DNA from: Parathalassolituus penaei
GTDB taxonomy: Bacteria; Pseudomonadota; Gammaproteobacteria; Pseudomonadales; Oceanobacteraceae
Direction of reading: 5' to 3'
Assembly (NCBI RefSeq): GCF_026626885.1
Contig: NZ_JAPNOA010000056.1
Coordinates: 124,001-188,000 of the forward strand
Length of the DNA: 64,000 bases
The notes under the pieces were generated by a model, which saw nothing but the letters and a program-made list of their open reading frames with translations, was not told the origin of the DNA and did no database searches. The position numbers and the translations under genes are program-made. Of the stretch, positions 58,036 to 64,000 are shown in pieces. Numbering within the stretch: position 1 is the first letter of the stretch; each line of letters begins with the position of its first letter.

Positions 58036-59487
58036 TCAGGGCACCAGTAACCCCGACAGGGTCTGCAGTGCCTGTAGCCGTGACGGCGTCCAGTCGTGGG
58101 CAAAACTCAGGCGCAAGCAGTGGTGAAACTGACCAGATGCCGAAAACAGCGGGCCGGGGGTAATCACCACGCCAGCTTGCAGCGCTTGAGGGTACAGGGT
58201 GAGGGTATCGGCGTCCTGATCCAGTTCCAGCCAGACCGCCAGCCCGCCTTCCGGAGTGCTGATGCGGTGGTTGCCGGGCCAGATGCGCAACGCGGCCAGC
58301 AGGCGGTCACGCTGTTCACGTAGCAGGTATTTCTGGCGTCGTAAATGGCTGCTGAAACTGCCGTCTTCGAGAAAATCTGCCACCCCCTGCTGCAATGAAC
58401 GGCTGCTGGCCAGCTGGGTCACCAGCTTCAGATGCAGGATTCGCGCATGCCAGCGACCACCACTGATCCAGCCCAGACGTAAATCCCTGGATAACGATTT
58501 CGAGAACGAGCTGCACAGAATCACGCGGCCATGCTGATCGAGGGCCTTGAGGGGATCGGGCGGGGTGGCAAACGCGGTGTCGGCGTAAATGTCGTCTTCG
58601 ATCATCGCCATATCGTGCTGCTCGGCCAGTGTCAGCAAACGCTGACGATGGGCATCCGGCATCAGTGCGCCACCGGGAGTGGAAAATGCGGGCGACACAA
58701 TACAGGCCCGGATTGGCCAGCGCGCCAGTGCCGCTTCGAGGGCATCCGGGTCCATGCCGGTACTGGTGGGAGACGGAATTTCAATCACCTGCAATTGCAG
58801 CTGTTCGAGTAATTGCAGCAGGCCATAAAAGCCTGGCGACTCCACCGCCACCACGTCACCGGCCTTGCAGCAGGCCATCAAGGCCAGAAATAGCGCGTGC
58901 TGGCAGCCCGAGGTAATGGCCAGCTGGTCAACCGGCAACTGACAGCCACGACGGCTCAGATGCAGACACAGCTGTTCCCGCAGGGCAGGCAGACCGGCCG
59001 GGTCGTCGTAGTACAGGTAGTCATCACCGCGCTGGCGGCGCAGGGCGCGGCCAATTGAGCGGTTCAGTGCCACAATGCCGGGCGGCAGGTCGCCGGAAGG
59101 ACGCCCCGGCAAAATATCAAAGGCAGCACTGCGGCGCATGATGTCGAGTAACAACTGGCTGACGTTCACCGGTTGTGGCGGCTCCAGCCGGTTACGTGCC
59201 TGCGGTGGGCTGATAGCGCCGGGGCGCAGGGTTACGTAAAACCCGGATTTGGGCCGGGCCTCCAGCAGGCCCTGGGCTTCCAGCCGTTGCAGAGCGTGTT
59301 GCACGGTGGCCTTGGAGGCTTCGAACTGCTGGCACAGATCGCGTATGGAGGGCAGGCGTTCGCCCAGCCGCCAGCGTTGTTGCTGGATGCCTGCCAGCAG
59401 TTGTTGTTCCAGCTGCTGGTAACGAAACTCCTGATCGGCTGTGCTTGGCGATTGGGTGGGCGCTGGGATGGGCGAGTACTTGGTCAT
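58036..59487 (-). CDS. MocR-type GntR/aminotransferase regulator
   Basis: A 483-residue fusion of a GntR winged helix (about 20-90, with L-P-S-I-R-D-L-C-Q-Q-F and G-L-L-E-A-R-P-K-S-G-F-Y) and a PLP-dependent aminotransferase-like domain (about 120-480). The PLP-Lys is in S-S-F-S-K-S-L-S-R-D-L-R near residue 330, so PLP binding is expected. MocR/PdxR proteins regulate PLP, GABA or amino-acid pathways. The gene is 112 nt before cysI on the same strand and divergent from ccoG, so it may control one of them; nothing shows which. The ATG at 59487 is chosen over a GTG at 59496. Confidence 0.9.
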   Translation of the reverse strand: MTKYSPIPAPTQSPSTADQEFRYQQLEQQLLAGIQQQRWRLGERLPSIRDLCQQFEASKATVQHALQRLEAQGLLEARPKSGFYVTLRPGAISPPQARNRLEPPQPVNVSQLLLDIMRRSAAFDILPGRPSGDLPPGIVALNRSIGRALRRQRGDDYLYYDDPAGLPALREQLCLHLSRRGCQLPVDQLAITSGCQHALFLALMACCKAGDVVAVESPGFYGLLQLLEQLQLQVIEIPSPTSTGMDPDALEAALARWPIRACIVSPAFSTPGGALMPDAHRQRLLTLAEQHDMAMIEDDIYADTAFATPPDPLKALDQHGRVILCSSFSKSLSRDLRLGWISGGRWHARILHLKLVTQLASSRSLQQGVADFLEDGSFSSHLRRQKYLLREQRDRLLAALRIWPGNHRISTPEGGLAVWLELDQDADTLTLYPQALQAGVVITPGPLFSASGQFHHCLRLSFAHDWTPSRLQALQTLSGLLVP

Positions 59488-59600
59488 AAGGGTCACTGAA
59501 ATCTGTACCTATTCATTTTAAATTTTTTAGCCCTGAACCTGTTGTTGTCAATGCCCTAATCTGGGCGCAGTGACACATACGATGCGAGGGGAACAACCCG

Positions 59601-61064
59601 ATGAGTACCCAACCGATTGCCCGCCAGATTCCGCTGCGGGATGAGACCGCCGAGTCTTTGCAGGCCCGTTTGCCGCCGCAAAAGCCGGCTCAGGTGAACG
59701 GCAAGTTTTACGTGCGATTGGTGAGCGGGCTGTTCCAGCACCTGCGCCGACTGGTGAGCTGGCCCCTGTTAGCTGCGTTTTTTGGCACGGTGTGGCTGCA
59801 GTGGAATGATCGCCCGATGGTGCTGTTTTCGTTCAACGATCACCGGATTTTCCTGTTTGGTCTCAACCTTAGCTGGTACGACTTGCCGTTGCTGGCGGGT
59901 TTGCTGATTGCCGGTGCAGCCTTGTTGTTTTTTATGGCGGTGGCTATGGGACGCGTATGGTGTGGTTTTGCGTGTCCGCAAAGTGTCTGGACCTGGTGGT
60001 TTATTCGCATCGAACAGCTGATCGAAGGTGACGCCCGTAAGCTGCGTAAAATGGATGAAAAAGGTCTGACAGCGGTTCAGTGGGGGCGGCGCGTGCTCAA
60101 ACATCTGGTGTGGTTGCTGGTGGGCTTTGCCACGGCGATCACCTTTACCGGATATTTTGTGCCGATTCGGGATCTGCTGGTGGAGCTGGCGCAGTTCAAT
60201 ATTGTGTCGGCCAGCTGGGCCTGGGTGATCACCATGGGATTACTGACCTGGGCCAACGCCGGTCTGGTGCGTGAAAAAATCTGCCTTCACGCCTGTCCGT
60301 ACTCGCGCTTCCAGAGTGTGATGTTTGATTCTGACACCCGTACGGTCAGTTACGATATTGCTCGGGGTGAGCCTCGTCGAGGCCCGAAAGATTCTGCCAG
60401 CGGCGTGTCTGCAGGCAATACCTCCAGCTGTTCCAGTCAGGGCGACTGTGTGGATTGTTCTCTGTGTGTGCAGGTTTGTCCGGTCGGCATTGATATCCGT
60501 AATGGTTTGCAGCTGGCCTGTATCGACTGTGGTGCCTGCATCGATGCCTGCGATGGTGTGATGGCCAAAATTGGCAAGGCCGCCGGGTTGATACGTTTTG
60601 CATCGGAAAACCAGTTGCTCGGCAAACGTTCTCCGTGGGTTCGTCCGCGTTTACTGACCTATGCGGCCGTTCTGACCGTTATGATGGCGCTGGTGGGCTT
60701 CGGTTTTGCCAATACCCACCAGCTGCTGCTGGAAGTCAGCCGCGACCGTGGTGCCTTGTATGTTGAGCGGCCGGATAACACGGTGTGTAACGACTTCGAT
60801 TTCAAACTCGAAAGTTTTGTTGAGGGCGCGTTTGATGTGCAGTTGGCGGTGCAGGGGCTTTCGTATCTGCAAAGCGGCTGGGCCGGGTTTGAACTGGTGG
60901 GCCCCGACACCATCGACCTGCGCGACAATCAGGGGATGCGCCAGAACTTCCGTATCTGTGCATTAAAAGAAGATCAGGGCACCGACACCGTACGTATTAC
61001 TGCCCGTATGGGGGATGTGGTGGAAACCCGCGATGTGAAGTTTATAACGCCGGTCAACCCCTGA
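59601..61064 (+). CDS. ccoG: Cytochrome c oxidase accessory protein CcoG (FixG/RdxA)
   Basis: A membrane ferredoxin-like protein of 487 residues needed for maturation of cbb3 oxidase (copper reduction). It has five or six membrane helices (first near 50-70, others to 230), the early Cys set in W-C-G-F-A-C-P-Q-S-V-W near residue 120, and two clusters of Cys for 4Fe-4S centres: C-V-D-C-S-L-C-V-Q-V-C-P near 285 and C-I-D-C-G-A-C-I-D-A-C near 310. The C-terminal 100 residues form the Ig-like FixG domain. ccoNOQP are not next to it. GAGGGGAA is 8-14 nt before the ATG; I saw no FNR box in the 113 nt upstream. Confidence 0.92.
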   Translation: MSTQPIARQIPLRDETAESLQARLPPQKPAQVNGKFYVRLVSGLFQHLRRLVSWPLLAAFFGTVWLQWNDRPMVLFSFNDHRIFLFGLNLSWYDLPLLAGLLIAGAALLFFMAVAMGRVWCGFACPQSVWTWWFIRIEQLIEGDARKLRKMDEKGLTAVQWGRRVLKHLVWLLVGFATAITFTGYFVPIRDLLVELAQFNIVSASWAWVITMGLLTWANAGLVREKICLHACPYSRFQSVMFDSDTRTVSYDIARGEPRRGPKDSASGVSAGNTSSCSSQGDCVDCSLCVQVCPVGIDIRNGLQLACIDCGACIDACDGVMAKIGKAAGLIRFASENQLLGKRSPWVRPRLLTYAAVLTVMMALVGFGFANTHQLLLEVSRDRGALYVERPDNTVCNDFDFKLESFVEGAFDVQLAVQGLSYLQSGWAGFELVGPDTIDLRDNQGMRQNFRICALKEDQGTDTVRITARMGDVVETRDVKFITPVNP

Positions 61065-61183
61065 TGATTGTGAACCTGCAGTGGTGATTGATGGCTGCTG
61101 GGGGGCTGGAGTTGCTGGTGTGAGATGTGTATCTGGCCGTGAATCTTGAGCGGATACCAGCGCCGTATTGACCCCGACAGATG

Positions 61184-61223
61184 AAAAACCCCGCTGAAGC
61201 AGGCAAGCTGGCGGGGTTTTTTT
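61184..61223 (+). terminator. Intrinsic terminator after ccoG
   Basis: Stem AAACCCCGC / GCGGGGTTT enclosing about 16 nt, with a run of seven T. It lies 121 nt after the ccoG stop and 16 nt before the small membrane-protein gene. Confidence 0.85.
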
Positions 61224-61238
61224 ATTGGCGGAGCCTTT

Positions 61239-61553
61239 ATGTCGACAGACCTGCAACTTCTGATACTGGTAATTGGCCTCGACAGCCTGGTGTCGTTACA
61301 CCTGCTGGTGATTGGTGTCGTAATGGCCCTGATGCGTAAACGTCCAAAATACTGGCGGATGTTCGGCGCCGGACTGGCGTTGGCGGTACTGCCATTACTG
61401 GTGTATACCGCCGTGGACTACCCGGAATCTGGCTCGGCACTGGTGCTGACGGGTGGGGTAATTGCTTCAGTGGCGCTGGTTTATGCGGTGTTGGTGATGG
61501 TGAAAGGGCAGTTGAATGTGTTGAAGCCAGCGGTGCTGGGTAAAGACGCCTGA
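61239..61553 (+). CDS. Small hypothetical membrane protein
   Basis: I do not recognise this 104-residue protein. It has three hydrophobic helices (about 8-30, 42-60 and 68-90) with a short Arg/Lys loop (M-R-K-R-P-K-Y-W) between the first two, so the loop is probably cytoplasmic. GGAG is 6 nt before the ATG. It begins directly after the ccoG terminator and so should have its own promoter, possibly within the terminator region. Downstream is the repeat block. Confidence 0.65.
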   Translation: MSTDLQLLILVIGLDSLVSLHLLVIGVVMALMRKRPKYWRMFGAGLALAVLPLLVYTAVDYPESGSALVLTGGVIASVALVYAVLVMVKGQLNVLKPAVLGKDA

Positions 61554-61578
61554 CGGCTTGTTAGTTTGCAAGGCTTCT

Positions 61579-61603
61579 CGTTCCCACGCTCCGCGTGGGA
61601 ACG
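61579..61603. repeat. REP-like palindrome
   Basis: Perfect 11-bp stem CGTTCCCACGC / GCGTGGGAACG with a TCC loop. This type of palindrome (GTTCCCACGC-n-GCGTGGGAAC) is a common dispersed repeat in many gammaproteobacteria, as I recall. Its translation gives the well-known artefact F-P-R-S-A-W-E-R. It stands at the left end of the tandem-repeat block. Confidence 0.8.
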
Positions 61604-61625
61604 CTGCGGTTTTTACTTGATCGAC

Positions 61626-61915
61626 GCCGACGTCCGACGGCTACTCGGCGTGTTAATTGGCCAGGCTGCTTGCCCTCTTGGGGGACCTTGTCCCCCGGCC
61701 GGGCGGGCCTCCCCCTGCTTTTGCCCGACTGGGCTCGTGAATCCGGTATTCCCCGACAACGGCGTTTCGACCCCGCTCAGATGGCACATCCCTGTGCCAA
61801 CTGAGCTAGCGGGGCATCCATGCCCCGGCTGGGTCGGCCGTCGCGGTGAATCCCGGCTCGCCCAGATGGGCGGCCACCTTCGGTGGGTGAAATTGGTGTT
61901 GATGGATACTGTTCG
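61626..61915. repeat. Structured tandem repeat, copy A (about 290 bp)
   Basis: First of two tandem copies. It has several short palindromes: GGGGGAC/GTCCCCC (61680-61696), a two-step stem (61775-61806: GCTCAG/CTGAGC around GGCACA/TGTGCC), GGGGCAT/ATGCCCC (61811-61826), GCCCA/TGGGC (61860-61871) and CCACC/GGTGG (61874-61886). The 682-nt interval 61554-62235 has no convincing gene: frames on both strands are proline-, glycine- and arginine-rich and follow the repeat. Confidence 0.9.
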
Positions 61916-62213
61916 TCCGACGTCTGACGGCTACTCGGCTTGTTAATTGGCCTGGCTGCTTGCCCTCTTGGGGGACCTTGTCCCCCGGCCGGGCGGGCCT
62001 CCCCCTGCTTAGCCCGACTGGGCTCGTGAATCCGGTATTCCCCGACAACGGCTGTTCGACCCCGGCCCGATGGCACGTCCTTGTGCCAACGGGCCTTGCG
62101 GGGCATCCATGCCCCGGCCGGGTCGGCCGTTGCGGTGAATCCCGGCTCGCCCAGATGGGCATTTTGCAGCCACCTTCGGTGGGCAAAGCCGGTGTTGATG
62201 GATACTGTTCGCC
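61916..62213. repeat. Structured tandem repeat, copy B (about 298 bp)
   Basis: Second copy, offset 290 bp from A, with about nine in ten bases the same by eye. All the palindromes of copy A are kept. The two-step stem is at 62064-62095 (GGCCCG/CGGGCC around GGCACG/TGTGCC), where three base pairs differ from A but still pair. An insertion of about 8 nt lies before the last CCACC/GGTGG hairpin. The terminal motif GTTCG-CCGACG recurs at the end. Confidence 0.9.
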
Positions 62214-62235
62214 CGACGCCCGGCCCGACGTTTTT

Positions 62236-63078
62236 TTACTTCTTCTCGCTTGGATGTGGTGGCAGCACCAGACGTGGATCAACGCGGGCGTTGTTCATGC
62301 TTAAGGTCCAGTGCAGGTGTGGGCCGGTGGCGCGGCCGGTGGCTCCGACGATGCCGACCATGTCGCCCTGATGGACAACCTGCCCCGGTTTGACGTCGAT
62401 ACGGTCGAGGTGGCAGAACATGGTGATCATGCCTTGACCGTGGTCGATCATCACGGTGTTGCCGTTGAAGTAGAAATCACCGGTATCACGAATCACGCCG
62501 TCGGCCGGTGCCACAATTCTGGAGCCTCGTTTGGCGGCGATATCCAGACCGGTGTGCGGGTTACGTTCTTCACCATTAAAGAAGCGACGCAGACCAAACG
62601 GGCTCGACAGCGGGCCTTCGGCTGGCCAGATCATCTGTGGCCAGGTCTGGGCCTCTGGTTTGTTAAAGCTCTTGAAAATCTTGCCCATGCGCGCGGCTTC
62701 GGTGTTGATGCGTTCCATGGCTTTTGGATCAGGGTTGACGTGTTTGTTCTGCACTTGCAGGCGCTGTTCGGCGTACTTGTGGCTGCCGATGGTGAAGGTG
62801 AGCTTCTGATTGCCATAGGTGGCGCTGCTCTGGCCCGGCTTGGCATCCAGCGGAATACCGATAGCGGCGGTCCATTCCGGTGCCTGACCATTGGCGCCGC
62901 CGTGGGCGTATACCAGCACTTGCTGGTTGTTGTAACGCACGACCGGAGGCTGTTTGCTCTGGCCCAGTTCAAACAGGGCCAGACCACCTGGAATCAGGTG
63001 TTCTTTGGGCAGGTCGGCAAACGCGCCCACACTGCACAACAGGGCGCCAATCAAAAGGCCGGTACGACGGAAGTTCAT
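62236..63078 (-). CDS. M23 family peptidase (periplasmic)
   Basis: A LytM/M23 metallopeptidase or amidase activator of 280 residues. A signal peptide is at 1-21 (cleavage likely after S-V-G-A-F-A). The zinc ligands are in N-P-H-T-G-L-D near residue 177 and in G-P-H-L-H-W near 258, and all are present, so it should be an active peptidoglycan endopeptidase. The N-terminal half resembles the domain before M23 in periplasmic homologues near xseA. Its start is 2 nt after the xseA stop, so the two are co-transcribed. The stop is followed by a T-rich stretch and the repeat block. Confidence 0.9.
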   Translation of the reverse strand: MNFRRTGLLIGALLCSVGAFADLPKEHLIPGGLALFELGQSKQPPVVRYNNQQVLVYAHGGANGQAPEWTAAIGIPLDAKPGQSSATYGNQKLTFTIGSHKYAEQRLQVQNKHVNPDPKAMERINTEAARMGKIFKSFNKPEAQTWPQMIWPAEGPLSSPFGLRRFFNGEERNPHTGLDIAAKRGSRIVAPADGVIRDTGDFYFNGNTVMIDHGQGMITMFCHLDRIDVKPGQVVHQGDMVGIVGATGRATGPHLHWTLSMNNARVDPRLVLPPHPSEKK

Positions 63079-63080
63079 GT

Positions 63081-64000
63081 TCAGACAGTCTCGCTGGAGT
63101 CATTGGAGGTCGGGGTGGTGCTGTCAGCGGGCGCGCCACTGGCGGTCACCTGGCTGGTAATCCAGCCGTTTTGCAAACGTGTATGAATCTGTTGTTGTGG
63201 CTGCACCTGACGGTAGTCACGGATCAGGCCACCCTGGTCGTCCTGACACAGGGAGTAACCCCGCGCCAGTACCTGCAACGGGCTGACACTGTTCAGCACA
63301 CTGGCGTTACGCGCCAATCGTTGTTGCTGCTGTTGCAGTTGTTGCTGCATGGCACGCAGCAGACGTTGTTGTAGTTGTTCAGTGCTGCGCGCTTCACTCG
63401 CCAGTGGCTGTTGGATCGCACGCATCAGCCGTTGTTGCAGTTGTTCATTATGCCGTTTCAGATTGGTCAGGCGCTGCTGGGGATGTTGCAAAACCAGCGC
63501 GCGCTGATGCTGCTGCAGACGCCACTGTAATTGTTGCAGACGCGACCGCAGGATGCCGTGCAGGCGCTGTTCCAGATGGTCGAGTTTTTGTGCCTGGTTC
63601 TGGATGCGTTGTAACGGCGAGCGCAAACCGGCCAGCGCCTGATTAAGACGCTGGCGCTGATGCTGCAGACGATGACGCTGAGCCAGCAGCAGGCGCTGGC
63701 GGATCTGGTTCAGGCGTTCGTGACGATGTAAATGATCCTGACTGATCAGCTCGGCGGCAGCCGATGGCGTGGGCGCGCGCAGGTCGGCGACAAAGTCAGC
63801 GATGGTGAAATCCACCTCGTGGCCAACGGCACTGACGATCGGAATGGCCGACTGGAAAATCGTACGGGCCACTGCTTCGTCGTTAAAACACCAGAGGTCT
63901 TCCAGCGAACCGCCGCCACGGCCAACGATCAGCACATCAACCCGCTGATCGCGGTTGGCACGTTGAATCGCCGCGATAATCTGTGCCGGTGCTTCGCGGC
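63081..64000 (-). CDS. xseA: Exodeoxyribonuclease VII large subunit, start beyond window edge
   Basis: The C-terminal 305 or so residues of ExoVII large subunit, which degrades single-stranded DNA with XseB. The frame is open to 64000, so the N-terminal OB-fold part is outside. [17 protein letters not shown] and S-A-V-G-H-E-x-D, followed by the [13 protein letters not shown] stretch, are the catalytic-domain signatures. The rest is a long Gln/Leu/Arg-rich coiled-coil (about 200 residues), and the C-terminal G-Y-S-L-C motif near the end is the family's. It reads into the M23 gene. Confidence 0.95.
   Translation of the reverse strand, partial: REAPAQIIAAIQRANRDQRVDVLIVGRGGGSLEDLWCFNDEAVARTIFQSAIPIVSAVGHEVDFTIADFVADLRAPTPSAAAELISQDHLHRHERLNQIRQRLLLAQRHRLQHQRQRLNQALAGLRSPLQRIQNQAQKLDHLEQRLHGILRSRLQQLQWRLQQHQRALVLQHPQQRLTNLKRHNEQLQQRLMRAIQQPLASEARSTEQLQQRLLRAMQQQLQQQQQRLARNASVLNSVSPLQVLARGYSLCQDDQGGLIRDYRQVQPQQQIHTRLQNGWITSQVTASGAPADSTTPTSNDSSETV

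Noticed and set aside
61566-61946. 126-codon plus-strand frame beginning in the REP-like palindrome
   Set aside because: It reads the palindrome as F-P-R-S-A-W-E-R, a known artefact, and then the tandem repeat; the compensatory changes between copies do not fit protein selection.
61626-62213. Retron msr/msd as the explanation of the structured repeats
   Set aside because: There is no reverse transcriptase gene next to the block in the window, and two near-identical tandem copies are not the retron layout.
61777-62282. Gly/Pro/Arg-rich minus-strand frames in the tandem repeat
   Set aside because: They follow the repeat sequence, have no ribosome site and repeat the same text from each copy.

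Overview
The window is a stretch of chromosome from a gammaproteobacterium, most likely of the Oceanospirillales/Pseudomonadales side (a marine Thalassolituus/Oleibacter-like lineage would fit). The main argument is gene order: leuC-leuD-leuB-asd-fimV-truA-trpF-(trpB-trpA)-folC-SPOR protein-cvpA-purF-metZ is the Pseudomonas-type arrangement. A moxR-DUF58-tgpA transglutaminase operon, cheV, ccoG and a sulfite reductase/DUF934 pair support it. The taxon is inferred from gene order and protein character only; there is no rRNA or tRNA gene in the window.

Layout. 1-3.5 kb (minus): a flippase-like membrane protein, a GT2 glycosyltransferase and a GT39 (ArnT-like) glycosyltransferase cut by the left edge, which together suggest a lipid-linked sugar transfer pathway. 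3.7-9.5 kb: heptosyltransferase waaC, an EAL/HDOD regulator, cheV, a MOSC protein, an unrecognised helical protein with a CheZ-like D-x3-Q motif, and a beta-hydroxyacid dehydrogenase. 9.7-24.6 kb: a TCA-cycle block with gltA (minus) divergent from sdhCDAB-sucAB-lpdA-sucCD, followed by prpE. 24.7-26.6 kb: a UspE-like stress protein and a LysR regulator. 26.7-44.7 kb: biosynthesis of leucine, aspartate-family amino acids, tryptophan, folate, purine and methionine, interleaved with the polar-pole protein FimV. 44.9-48.9 kb: moxR-DUF58-tgpA. 48.9-53.7 kb: a DUF6436 thioredoxin-like protein, a CnoX-like thioredoxin/TPR protein, bacteriohemerythrin, a Tas-like aldo-keto reductase and a MATE exporter. 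54-55.5 kb: a DEAD-box helicase of the RhlB type with related inverted-repeat sequences on both sides. 55.8-61.6 kb: DUF934 and sulfite reductase, a MocR-type regulator, ccoG and a small membrane protein. 61.6-62.2 kb: a non-coding block with a REP-like hairpin and two tandem ~290-bp structured repeats. 62.2-64 kb: an M23 peptidase and the 3' part of xseA, cut by the right edge.

Read as a whole, the region is mostly core metabolism with well-ordered operons and clear intrinsic terminators. The parts not explained by standard genes are the tandem structured repeats at 61.6-62.2 kb, in which one stem shows three compensatory base-pair changes between copies; the inverted repeats flanking the rhlB-like gene; and the CheZ-like gene with a hairpin over its start site next to cheV.
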